Source: Nageia nagi (lineage: Eukaryota > Pinophyta). Taken from it: 64,000 nt of DNA. A program made the position numbers and the translations under genes. This document shows, piece by piece, positions 48,982-58,689 of the stretch. Location of the stretch: assembly GCA_050084985.1 (NCBI GenBank), contig JBITNC010000001.1, forward strand, positions 9,176,001 to 9,240,000, written 5' to 3'. The notes under the pieces were generated by a model. The model saw only the letters and a program-made list of their open reading frames with translations. It had not been told where the DNA came from and did no database searches. How positions within the stretch are numbered: position 1 is the first letter of the stretch; the number at the start of each line of letters is the position of its first letter.

Positions 48982-49734
48982 TGTTGTTCTTCGAGTGACA
49001 CTGAGAGGGGGGGGGGGTGAATCAGTGTATATAAAAATTATCACTATCCAATCTTCTTTAATAATGACAAATTAAAAGCTAGAGAAAATGAGCAAGCACA
49101 CCAGTACATCACACAACACCAGATGTAACGAGGTTCACCAGTTTGGCTACATCCCCGAAAATGACTGCTTGGACACCAATCCAAATCCAGCCATTAAAGA
49201 AAGCTTACAGATTCACAGCACCAACTGTGAAGGGTAGCACCAACTACCACTTTGAGAATAGCAGCACCTACTGCTTGGAGCACCAACTCCAGCTCTCAAA
49301 TCCACTCCAGCTCTCAAATCCACAGCACCAACTGTGAAGGGTAGCACCAACTACCACTTTAGAATTAGCAGCACCGACTGCTTGGAGCACCAACTCCAGC
49401 TATCAAGCACCAACTTGATAGAACATTCAAATGGAGAAAAGATTCTGTTCTAGAAGACCCTCAATGGTCTAGCTCTAATGCTCACTTCATACACTTCGGA
49501 TATTTCACTTTACACACAGCACTTGCTTTCACTCACTTCTCCGCACACCACATTCATGCGATTACCAGCGTTTGCATACTTTTCTTCACGCACTTCTCAT
49601 CACACACTCCACACACTCTTTGCCTCAATTCACCCTTTTCATCCCACACATTTTACACCTTGAAAACCAACTCTTATATCTGCATGTCCCACTACTTGCT
49701 TCACTTATTCCTTTGGCTGTAAACTCTCAGCTAC

Positions 49735-50075
49735 TACTCTCCTCGAGCTGTGCACTCATAACTTCTTCTCTCCTCAAGCTGTGCAATCTCAACTACTGCT
49801 TTTCTCGAGCTGTGCACTCATAACTTCCTTTCTCCTCGAGCTGTGCAATCATAACTTGCATTGTTCTCCAGCTGTGCAATCTCAGCTACTTCTCTCCTCG
49901 AGCTGTGCACTCATAACTTCTTCTCTCCTCAAGCTGTGCAATCTCAACTACTGCTTTTCTCGAGCTGTGCACTCATAACTTCCTTTCTCCTCGAGCTGTG
50001 CAATCATAACTTGCATTGTTCTCCAGCTGTGCAATCTCAGCTACTTCTCTCCTCGAGCTGTGCACTCATTACTTC
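49735..50075. repeat. 31-bp minisatellite in SIRE-like LTR
   Basis: Eleven units with GAGCTGTGCA(C/A)TC at 31-bp steps (49,747, 49,778 and so on), in a higher order of five units (155 bp) repeated twice plus one. The same array with the same copy number is in the right LTR (57,145-57,485). Confidence 0.9.
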
Positions 50076-50426
50076 TTGCCATGTCCACACTGTTCACACT
50101 GCAACTCTCTGCTCCTTTTCTTACATCCATTTTTCACATTATTCCTGTACTTAACAGTTACACATCAAGAACACTCCTAGAAACTGTTCCTGTCATTATA
50201 CGTTATCAACAGAATCCTTGTTTGTAACTGACGAACGCCTTTATTTCTCAGACAGAGTTGTTTTGACAAGTATACCTCTTTCTTCATGAATTTCAGCTAA
50301 TTCCGGATTCTTTTATTCTTCACTATGGTGTTTCTTACGATTCCGGACCCTTTGTCTTCTTCATGATAGCTTCTCTGATAATTCCGGACTCTTTTCCTCG
50401 CTTACCGGATGTTTGCTATATATATT

Positions 50427-51000
50427 GTGATGTCATCATTCTCCGGACTCCGGAAATAGAATAAAACGCTTTCCGCATGATGTCATCATTTCCGGACCTT
50501 TACCTCCGGACGTTTGTTTCCGGATCTTTACCTCCGGACGTTTGTTTCTGGACTTTTGAACTCTGCATAATGATGTCATCACTTCCGGACTCTTATCTCC
50601 GGACTTTTCAATCTCTCTTTGCCGATCTCATTTCTGCATTCCGGAATGCTTTGTTCGCTGACTCCGGCTCTTTGATTATTCTTTGCTGACCTCATTTCTT
50701 CCGGACGCCGGTTGTATTCACAAATGTGAGCATCGTTCTCCTGGTGACGTCATCTTTTGCTTCCGGAATGTTTTACTCTCTTGGCTCCGGCTCTTTGATC
50801 GCTCCTTGCTGACCTCATCACTTCCGGACTCCGGTTTTGAGTGAAAGCCCGAAATCGCTGACGTCATTTCTTCCGGAACTCGGTCAACCAATCACACTTC
50901 TCTTCCGGAACACAGTTAGACCTCCGGAACCCGATCAAACAGTCTCGCTTCACTTCCGGAACTTAGTTAATCCTCCGGAACCCGATCAATATCTTGTTGA
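50427..51000 (-). promoter_or_regulatory. SIRE-like U3 promoter with TCCGGA and TGACGTCA sites
   Basis: Directly upstream of the TATATATA box on the minus strand. About twenty TCCGGA palindromes, two TGACGTCA sites (50,745-50,752 and 50,859-50,866) and three TGATGTCA variants (50,428, 50,478 and 50,571). TGACGTCA is a classic bZIP (TGA-factor) site in plants. Duplicated in the right LTR at 57,837-58,410. Confidence 0.6.
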
Positions 51001-51041
51001 CAACAATTACAATCATGCTTCTTTATCACACATACTCAACA

Positions 51042-51055
51042 ATCTCCCCCTTTGG
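51042..51055 (-). other. SIRE-like polypurine tract
   Basis: Minus strand reads AAAGGGGGAGAT directly before the LTR start TGTTGAGTATG. Confidence 0.85.
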
Positions 51056-51254
51056 AATTGTTGGCAACACCATTAACACCACTTGATCAGATACCAAATT
51101 CAGGACACTTCTCCCCCTTTGTCAACAATAACAAAGGGCATTTACAGACTCCCCCTGAGTCCATACACTACATTCTCAGGAAATTAGGAGTGAACATAGG
51201 ATATAGAAAAGAAAAAATAAGTACTCCCCCTGAGAAGGCGACGTTCCGAGCCAG

Positions 51255-53330
51255 CTAATGCTTGGGCAAGACAGCAACTCCTAGCTTGGTTCGTAGATAT
51301 TCGAAGACGTCCTTGGACAAGGGCTTTGTAAAAATGTCGGCTACTTGCTCTGTGGTTGGGATAAAATCTAGCTGCACTTCTCCTTGCGCCACTTTTTCTT
51401 TGAGAAAGTGATATCTGATTGCAATATGCTTTGTGCGTGAGTGCATAACGGGATTTTTGGAAATATTGATTGCACTTTTGTTATCACACCGAATTGTTAT
51501 GGGCTCATTAATCTGTATACCAAAATCGTTGAGCATCTGCTTCATCCATAGAAGCTGTGTGCAGCAAGAAGTAGCTGCTATATACTCTGCTTCTGCTGTA
51601 GATAGGGATACAGAGTCTTGCTTTTTACTGTGCCAGCTAACAAGATTATTACCCAAATAAAATGCTCCTCCGCTGGTGCTCTTCCTATCATCCACGCATC
51701 CTGCCCAGTCTGCATCTGAAAAAGCAGTAAGTGTAAAGTTCTTTCCTCTGGGATACCATAAGCCATATTCTACTGTTCCTTTGAGGTATCTGAAAATTCT
51801 CTTTACTGCAGTAACATGGGTCTCTTTGGAATTTTCTTGAAATCGAGCAACCATACATACAGCTTGAAGAATGTCTGGTCTAGTAGCTGTCAAATATAAC
51901 AAACTTCCTATCATAGACCTGTACTGTGTTTGATCTACTGTTGTTGCTTTGTCATTCTTGCTTAATTTGCAGCCTGTTGTCATAGGAGTGCTCACAGGTT
52001 TACAGTCTTCCATAGTGAACTTCTTCAGCATCTCCTTAACATATTTGGTTTGAGAAATGAACATGCCATTCTTCAACTGATTGATTTGCAGGCCAAGAAA
52101 GAATGCAAGCTCACCTATCATGGACATTTCAAATTCTGTTTGCATGTTGTCGGCAAGATGTTTACACAGCTCATTCTTGCTTCCTCCAAAAATTATATCA
52201 TCTACATAGACAACAACGATTAGCTGATTTCCTTTTTCTGATTTAATGTATAGATTGCTATCCACTCTCCCTTTTCTAAAGCCTTGCTGCTGAAGATATG
52301 CATCAAGTCTGGAGTACCATGCTCGGGGTGCCTGTTTCAAACCATACAGAGCCTTCTTTAGTTTGCATACCAGATTAGGATCCTCTCCCAATTGGAAACC
52401 ATCTGGCTGTTCAACATAGACTTCTTCTTCAATTTTGCCATTTAGAAAGGCTGATTTTACATCCATTTGATACACTGTGAAGTCTTTATACACTGCAAAG
52501 GCTAAAAACATGCGAATGGCTTCTAATCTGGCTACTGGTGCAAAGGTTTCTTCAAAGTCAATCCCTTCAACTTGAGCATATCCCTTGCAAACAAGTCTAG
52601 CTTTATTTCGAACCACTTTCCCTTCTTCATTCATCTTATTACGAAAGACCCACTTTGTGCCAATCACATTTTTGTTGGCTGGTCTGGGAACGAGTTCCCA
52701 TGTTTCATTCTTTTCAATCTGAGTGAGTTCTTCCTCCATTGCTCTCATCCAGCTTTCATCTTGGCTGGCTTCTGAGACATTCTTGGGCTCTATGCTGGAC
52801 AGGAGAGAGTAGGTGTGTGAGACCCCTCTGCGAGTTTGAATGCCTGTCTGAAACTCACCGATGATTTGTTCTTGTGGATGATCCTTGTGCCATCTCTTTG
52901 GTGGAGTTTTTGAATGTTCATCTTCTTCCGCCTCATTCTCTGAATCATTATCTGGGTTACTTGGCGGATTTGAGTCTTCTGGTTTCTTTCCTTGTGATTG
53001 CTGTACGGCAGGCTTAGATTTGTTTTTCTTCTGCTTATCTTCTTCAATTGGATCTTGATAATCAGGAAGATTTTCATCATCATTTCTCTTAGGAAGATTT
53101 CTTTGCTCATCAACACGAACATCAGCACTATCAACAATTGTTTTTGTCCTTTTATTGTAGCACCTGTACGCTTTGCTCTTCGAAGAATAGCCAAGAAAGA
53201 TACCTTCGTCTGATCTGTCCTCAAACTTTCCTAAGTTTTCTTCTGTTCTTTTGATGTAGCATTTACTGCCAAAGATCCTGAAATGCTTTACTGTAGCTCT
53301 TCTTCCAAACCATAATTCATATGGGTTCTG
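51255..53330 (-). CDS. SIRE-like pol: integrase C-terminus, RT and RNase H
   Basis: Open from about 53,330 to the stop at 51,255. It begins with the integrase C-terminal part ([13 protein letters not shown]) and a charged linker, then RT from about 52,790: [10 protein letters not shown] at 52,748, [57 protein letters not shown] and an intact YVDD at residues 181-184 counted from 52,748. RNase H follows with [18 protein letters not shown] and [10 protein letters not shown]. All catalytic residues that I can check are present. It lacks its own start and depends on the upstream gag-pol, from which it is now separated by a single-base shift near 53,325. There are 213 bp between its stop and the LTR. 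Confidence 0.88.
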   Translation of the reverse strand, partial: QNPYELWFGRRATVKHFRIFGSKCYIKRTEENLGKFEDRSDEGIFLGYSSKSKAYRCYNKRTKTIVDSADVRVDEQRNLPKRNDDENLPDYQDPIEEDKQKKNKSKPAVQQSQGKKPEDSNPPSNPDNDSENEAEEDEHSKTPPKRWHKDHPQEQIIGEFQTGIQTRRGVSHTYSLLSSIEPKNVSEASQDESWMRAMEEELTQIEKNETWELVPRPANKNVIGTKWVFRNKMNEEGKVVRNKARLVCKGYAQVEGIDFEETFAPVARLEAIRMFLAFAVYKDFTVYQMDVKSAFLNGKIEEEVYVEQPDGFQLGEDPNLVCKLKKALYGLKQAPRAWYSRLDAYLQQQGFRKGRVDSNLYIKSEKGNQLIVVVYVDDIIFGGSKNELCKHLADNMQTEFEMSMIGELAFFLGLQINQLKNGMFISQTKYVKEMLKKFTMEDCKPVSTPMTTGCKLSKNDKATTVDQTQYRSMIGSLLYLTATRPDILQAVCMVARFQENSKETHVTAVKRIFRYLKGTVEYGLWYPRGKNFTLTAFSDADWAGCVDDRKSTSGGAFYLGNNLVSWHSKKQDSVSLSTAEAEYIAATSCCTQLLWMKQMLNDFGIQINEPITIRCDNKSAINISKNPVMHSRTKHIAIRYHFLKEKVAQGEVQLDFIPTTEQVADIFTKPLSKDVFEYLRTKLGVAVLPKH

Positions 53331-53640
53331 TCCTCATGTGGTCGCATCATACATCTATTTTGAATATGTACTGCAGTATGCACTGCTTCTTTCCAAAACT
53401 TATCAGCGACCTTGCTTTCTATCAACATGGTTCGAGCCATTTCTTGTACAGTTCTATTTTTCCTTTCAACTACTCCATTTTGTTGTGGAGTTCTGGCTGC
53501 AGAGAATTGCCTTTTTATTCCATGTCGTATGCAAAACTCATTAAACTCATCAGAGGTGAACTCACCTCCCCTGTCTGAGCGAAGACACTTAATTTTCCTT
53601 TCCATTTGATTTTCTACTTGGTTTTTAAATGCTTTAACAT
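53288..53640 (-). CDS. SIRE-like integrase core segment, shifted frame
   Basis: Integrase core part between the two frame shifts: [16 protein letters not shown] (second catalytic Asp), then [14 protein letters not shown] (catalytic Glu), [12 protein letters not shown]. The shift at about 53,635 lies in an A-rich run and that at about 53,325 beside a CCC run. Both are single missing bases, so real mutation and sequencing error are both possible. Confidence 0.85.
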
Positions 53641-56328
53641 TTCAAAAGCTTCAGATTTATGTTTCAAGAATTGCACCCAAGTCATTCTTGAATAATCATC
53701 AATGAATAGAATAAAATACTTATCTCCATTGAAGCTTTGTGTTCTCATTGGTCCACATAAGTCGGTGTGAACAATCTCCAATGGTTTGCTTGTGTGATAC
53801 TCTTTTACTTTGAACTTTGTCCGTGTTTGTTTTCCCTTTTGGCATGAATCACAGATATCATTTACTGGTGTGCTAATACGGGGCATATCTCTTACCGCTC
53901 TTTTGGAGCAAATATTCATCAAGTTTTTAAAACAGATGTGTCCCAATCTCTTATGCCATAACCAATCATCACTCTCTTTGCCTAATAGACATGATCCTTC
54001 AGATACATCTGATAAGGTGTATAGATTCCCGCTGGTTCTTGTACCGACTGCTATCAGTCTACCACTGTTTGCCCTTCGGATCTCACAACCATGGCTTTTG
54101 AAAATAACATCATGTCCTTTATCGCATATTTGACTGACGCTTAACAAGTTGTGCCTCAGTCCCACAACAAACAGTACTTCTTCGGATCTGATGTTGCCGT
54201 CATTTATTTTGACAGACCCTTTGCCGATAATTTGTGCGCCATCATTATTTCCAAATCTAACTGACCCACCTTCATATTCTTGTAGTTTTTGGAATTTCTT
54301 TTTGTCACCTGTCATGTGACTTGAGCATCCGCTGTCTAATATCCACGGGGAAGGTTTGTCTTGAGCTTTCAATGCAGTTTGAACAATTAAAGACTCTTTG
54401 TCCTTTTTGAGTTTCCCCTTTTCTTTCCAGACTTGTTTTACTTTTGTTTCAGCTCCTTGTTTCTTATTACACTTTTCTTCTTTCTGTGGAAGACCGCGCT
54501 GAACCTGTTTATTCTGTCTTACGGAAGGAAATTGTCTTCGTGAGAAGAACCTCATGCCATAGTCAACTTTGCAGAATCTGGCAATGTGTCCATATTTGCG
54601 ACAGTTGTAACACTCAACAGGATACTCCATTAATGGACCGAATGCATTCCTAGTAACAAAGGTCCTTGGTTTAATATTATATTTACATTCAGAAATTTTG
54701 TGCCCATATGCATTGCATTTGAAACAGTATCCATTGAAGGAATGGATGTAACTATTACGTTGATGAGTTCTTCTTTGTCCTGCATAGGGTCTTCTTCTGG
54801 ACTGCACTTGAGTGAAGCCATCATTCTTCAGTTCTGGGCTACCTTCCCTTTTCTTGGCTTCTTTTGTGTTTTCCTCTTTTATGTTACTGGAAGATTGTCC
54901 TTGTTCATATCCCAGACCAGATTTATCCGAAAACATTCTTTGACTGTTGATGATTTCGCTAAGTTTGGTCGACCTTCCTTCTAGATATTCAAAGGAACTG
55001 ATTTTCTTGGTTACTTCCTCTAGTTGTACACGTAGCCCAGTTATTTCTTCTTCGAGCTTACTACAATTCTTAACTTTCTCGAGAAGCTGTTCCTCCAAAC
55101 TCTCATTTATCCTCTTGGATTCTTCGACTTCTATTTTTAGGTTTTCTACAGTAGTACTTGCATCATCACACCTTCTTGAGAGTATCTTATTTTTCTTCAC
55201 TTCTTTATTCAATTCTTTCAATGCTGTCATTAGTTCTTCTTCAATATCAATCTCAATTTCACAGTCATCTTCTTCATCTGTCTCTTCCTTCTTATGTTTT
55301 TGGTCATTTTGATTATTTACATTCAGTTTTTCTTCAAATGCCATAAACAATGACTCATTATATTCCTTTTCTGATTCGTTACTGGAATCATCATTAGTGG
55401 AGCCTTCATTTCTAGATAAGAGGCTCTGTCTATTTGACTTTCTATTTCGAGCCTGAGATTTCATCTTGCGACTTTTCTCAAAATACGATTCTTGATCATC
55501 TTTATCAGTTTTTCTATATGGACATTTTGAGATAAAGTGACCAATACCACCACAATTAAAACATTTAAAAGGCAGCTTGCCTTTATACTTACCTTTTCCC
55601 CTTTTTAGCTTTCTAATGAAGTTTGCTTCTGCTTCATCCGATTGTTCCTCATCGTCAGAATCTTCTCTGGCGTTGTTACTGCTGCTGGTCTTAAACGCTG
55701 CTTCCTTTTCTGAATGTTTTGTTTTTCCAATCCTCATTTCATAAGCAGTTAGCGATCCATGCAATTCATCCATGCTAAAAGTTTTCAAATCTTTTGCTTC
55801 TTCAATAGCAGACACTTTTGAATCAAAACGAGAAGTGAGAGATCGCAGTACCTTTTTCACGATGATATGATCTTCAATCTCTTCTCCAAGGCCTCTGATC
55901 GCATTAGTAATTTCATTTACTCTTAGCATGTAGGCTTCAATGGTTTCATCTTCATTCATCTTTAGACCTTCGAATTGAGCTCTATGTGTTTGGAGTTTTG
56001 CTTCCTTGACTTTGTCATCTCCCTCGTGAATGCTTTTCAATTTACTCCATATTTCTTTAGCTGACTTGCATGCCATAACTTTTACCAGTTCGCTGTCCAC
56101 AAGACCACACATTAGAGCGTTTCGTGCTTTGGCATCATATTCAAATGCCTTTCTTTCTGCTTCATCTGATGGACCAGTAGGAGGAGGAGTGTAACCCCTT
56201 TTAACGGCATCCCAAGTACCAAAACCCAATGCACTGAGATAAGTCTTCATCCGAATTTTCCAGAACCCATAATTGGTTCCATCAAAGAGTGGTGCCTTGT
56301 TAGATGAGAAACCTTCTCCGCTTGCCAT
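53614..56328 (-). CDS. SIRE-like gag, protease and integrase N-terminal part
   Basis: 904 codons from MASGEGFSSN, the first Met after the primer-binding site. UBN2 gag (about residues 15-200), zinc knuckle 1 at 256-269, acidic segment, coiled coil about 345-450, knuckles 2 (535-548) and 3 (573-586), all CX2CX4HX4C and intact. Protease DSG at 665-667, pre-integrase segment, zinc-binding H792, H797, C826, C829, first integrase Asp at 856. Ends at a stop created by the shift near 53,635. Gag makes the particle; protease would cut the polyprotein. The three knuckles split by a coiled coil are unusual for a Copia gag. Confidence 0.92.
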   Translation of the reverse strand: MASGEGFSSNKAPLFDGTNYGFWKIRMKTYLSALGFGTWDAVKRGYTPPPTGPSDEAERKAFEYDAKARNALMCGLVDSELVKVMACKSAKEIWSKLKSIHEGDDKVKEAKLQTHRAQFEGLKMNEDETIEAYMLRVNEITNAIRGLGEEIEDHIIVKKVLRSLTSRFDSKVSAIEEAKDLKTFSMDELHGSLTAYEMRIGKTKHSEKEAAFKTSSSNNAREDSDDEEQSDEAEANFIRKLKRGKGKYKGKLPFKCFNCGGIGHFISKCPYRKTDKDDQESYFEKSRKMKSQARNRKSNRQSLLSRNEGSTNDDSSNESEKEYNESLFMAFEEKLNVNNQNDQKHKKEETDEEDDCEIEIDIEEELMTALKELNKEVKKNKILSRRCDDASTTVENLKIEVEESKRINESLEEQLLEKVKNCSKLEEEITGLRVQLEEVTKKISSFEYLEGRSTKLSEIINSQRMFSDKSGLGYEQGQSSSNIKEENTKEAKKREGSPELKNDGFTQVQSRRRPYAGQRRTHQRNSYIHSFNGYCFKCNAYGHKISECKYNIKPRTFVTRNAFGPLMEYPVECYNCRKYGHIARFCKVDYGMRFFSRRQFPSVRQNKQVQRGLPQKEEKCNKKQGAETKVKQVWKEKGKLKKDKESLIVQTALKAQDKPSPWILDSGCSSHMTGDKKKFQKLQEYEGGSVRFGNNDGAQIIGKGSVKINDGNIRSEEVLFVVGLRHNLLSVSQICDKGHDVIFKSHGCEIRRANSGRLIAVGTRTSGNLYTLSDVSEGSCLLGKESDDWLWHKRLGHICFKNLMNICSKRAVRDMPRISTPVNDICDSCQKGKQTRTKFKVKEYHTSKPLEIVHTDLCGPMRTQSFNGDKYFILFIDDYSRMTWVQFLKHKSEAFEMLKHLKTK

Positions 56329-56370
56329 AGTGTCACTGTCCGGATCTCCTTAGCTGTTATAGCTTACTTA

Positions 56371-56390
56371 GGAACCTAGCTCTGATACCA
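56371..56390 (-). other. SIRE-like primer-binding site (tRNA-iMet)
   Basis: Minus strand TGGTATCAGAGCTAGGTTCC, two bases from the right LTR. Full-length match to the expected initiator tRNA-Met complement. Confidence 0.95.
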
Positions 56391-56392
56391 AT

Positions 56393-58451
56393 TGTTGTTC
56401 TTCGAGTGACACTGAGAGGGGGGGGGGTGAATCAGTGTATATAAAAATTATCACTATCCAATCTTCTTTAATAATGACAAATTAAAAGCTAGAGAAAATG
56501 AGCAAGCACACCAGTACATCACACAACACCAGATGTAACGAGGTTCACCAGTTTGGCTACATCCCCGAAAATGACTGCTTGGACACCAATCCAAATCCAG
56601 CCATTAAAGAAAGCTTACAGATTCACAGCACCAACTGTGAAGGGTAGCACCAACTACCACTTTGAGAATAGCAGCACCTACTGCTTGGAGCACCAACTCC
56701 AGCTCTCAAATCCACTCCAGCTCTCAAATCCACAGCACCAACTGTGAAGGGTAGCACCAACTACCACTTTAGAATTAGCAGCACCGACTGCTTGGAGCAC
56801 CAACTCCAGCTATCAAGCACCAACTTGATAGAACATTCAAATGGAGAAAAGATTCTGTTCTAGAAGACCCTCAATGGTCTAGCTCTAATGCTCACTTCAT
56901 ACACTTCGGATATTTCACTTTACACACAGCACTTGCTTTCACTCACTTCTCCGCACACCACATTCATGCGATTACCAGCGTTTGCATACTTTTCTTCACG
57001 CACTTCTCATCACACACTCCACACACTCTTTGCCTCAATTCACCCTTTTCATCCCACACATTTTACACCTTGAAAACCAACTCTTATATCTGCATGTCCC
57101 ACTACTTGCTTCACTTATTCCTTTGGCTGTAAACTCTCAGCTACTACTCTCCTCGAGCTGTGCACTCATAACTTCTTCTCTCCTCAAGCTGTGCAATCTC
57201 AACTACTGCTTTTCTCGAGCTGTGCACTCATAACTTCCTTTCTCCTCGAGCTGTGCAATCATAACTTGCATTGTTCTCCAGCTGTGCAATCTCAGCTACT
57301 TCTCTCCTCGAGCTGTGCACTCATAACTTCTTCTCTCCTCAAGCTGTGCAATCTCAACTACTGCTTTTCTCGAGCTGTGCACTCATAACTTCCTTTCTCC
57401 TCGAGCTGTGCAATCATAACTTGCATTGTTCTCCAGCTGTGCAATCTCAGCTACTTCTCTCCTCGAGCTGTGCACTCATTACTTCTTGCCATGTCCACAC
57501 TGTTCACACTGCAACTCTCTGCTCCTTTTCTTACATCCATTTTTCACATTATTCCTGTACTTAACAGTTACACATCAAGAACACTCCTAGAAACTGTTCC
57601 TGTCATTATACGTTATCAACAGAATCCTTGTTTGTAACTGACGAACGCCTTTATTTCTCAGACAGAGTTGTTTTGACAAGTATACCTCTTTCTTCATGAA
57701 TTTCAGCTAATTCCGGATTCTTTTATTCTTCACTATGGTGTTTCTTACGATTCCGGACCCTTTGTCTTCTTCATGATAGCTTCTCTGATAATTCCGGACT
57801 CTTTTCCTCGCTTACCGGATGTTTGCTATATATATTGTGATGTCATCATTCTCCGGACTCCGGAAATAGAATAAAACGCTTTCCGCATGATGTCATCATT
57901 TCCGGACCTTTACCTCCGGACGTTTGTTTCCGGATCTTTACCTCCGGACGTTTGTTTCTGGACTTTTGAACTCTGCATAATGATGTCATCACTTCCGGAC
58001 TCTTATCTCCGGACTTTTCAATCTCTCTTTGCCGATCTCATTTCTGCATTCCGGAATGCTTTGTTCGCTGACTCCGGCTCTTTGATTATTCTTTGCTGAC
58101 CTCATTTCTTCCGGACGCCGGTTGTATTCACAAATGTGAGCATCGTTCTCCTGGTGACGTCATCTTTTGCTTCCGGAATGTTTTACTCTCTTGGCTCCGG
58201 CTCTTTGATCGCTCCTTGCTGACCTCATCACTTCCGGACTCCGGTTTTGAGTGAAAGCCCGAAATCGCTGACGTCATTTCTTCCGGAACTCGGTCAACCA
58301 ATCACACTTCTCTTCCGGAACACAGTTAGACCTCCGGAACCCGATCAAACAGTCTCGCTTCACTTCCGGAACTTAGTTAATCCTCCGGAACCCGATCAAT
58401 ATCTTGTTGACAACAATTACAATCATGCTTCTTTATCACACATACTCAACA
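56393..58451 (-). repeat. SIRE-like 5' LTR (right copy)
   Basis: 2059 bp, same layout as the left copy, one G shorter in the G run near its left end. It would drive transcription of the gag-pol to its left. Confidence 0.95.
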
Positions 58452-58456
58452 GTCCA

Positions 58457-58689
58457 TCCATCATCTCTCTGTAATAACAAACCTTGGGATTCCCACAATC
58501 ATTATGGGGATTTCCAAGTACAATAATAACACCTAATCTAAGCTTGGGAGAGCGACGTCCCACTTGGGGTTCACAGTGGGGTCCATTGACCCATTAAGTC
58601 TTCTATCCCAAGTTACAAACATGAGAGTACAATGCATTAATAAAATATATTACAAGAGGAACCCATTGGGTCCCACAATTAATTACAAC
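58457..58689 (-). repeat. LTR X copy B, right part
   Basis: Continues copy B after the SIRE-like element; matches 43,480-43,708 of copy A (CTTGGGATT-CCACAATCAT, GGGGTCCATTGACCCA). Ends in ...ATTACA near 58,687, after which E1 pol resumes. Confidence 0.7.

Larger units (their letters stand above)
48982..51041 (-). repeat. SIRE-like 3' LTR (left copy)
   Basis: 2060 bp. On the minus strand U3 runs from 51,041 with about twenty TCCGGA sites and TGACGTCA/TGATGTCA sites, to a TATATATA box at 50,417-50,425. Downstream lie an eleven-fold 31-bp repeat (49,735-50,075) and a two-fold repeat of about 107 bp (49,215-49,420). Confidence 0.95.
48982..58451 (-). mobile_element. Young SIRE-like Ty1/Copia element, nearly intact
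   Basis: 9.47-kb element, LTRs of 2060 and 2059 bp, perfect TSD GTCCA (48,977-48,981 and 58,452-58,456), termini TGTTG...CAACA, initiator tRNA-Met primer-binding site and polypurine tract. All parts of the LTRs I compared are identical apart from one G in a long G run (11 versus 10). The minus-strand gag-pol (56,328 to 51,255) lacks stops other than those caused by two single-base shifts (near 53,635 and 53,325). Long LTRs and a long gag with coiled coil resemble the SIRE/Maximus lineage. No env-like ORF follows. Recent insertion in LTR X copy B. Confidence 0.95.

Noticed and set aside
49735-50075. Regular 31-bp repeats that could recall a CRISPR array
   Set aside because: Units are directly adjacent without unique spacers and lie inside a retrotransposon LTR in plant DNA.
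49143-50154. Several plus-strand ORFs with repeated Ser/Leu-rich translations in the SIRE-like LTR
   Set aside because: They are translations of the LTR minisatellite, antisense to the element and repeated in the other LTR.
52790-53224. 144-codon minus-strand ORF in the SIRE-like pol
   Set aside because: Shadow of the integrase-RT linker, which is open in the neighbouring frame and leads into RT.
27684-56390. tRNA-like sequences TGGTATCAGAG at several sites
   Set aside because: These are primer-binding sites next to LTRs; no cloverleaf or internal promoter boxes are present, so no tRNA gene is called.
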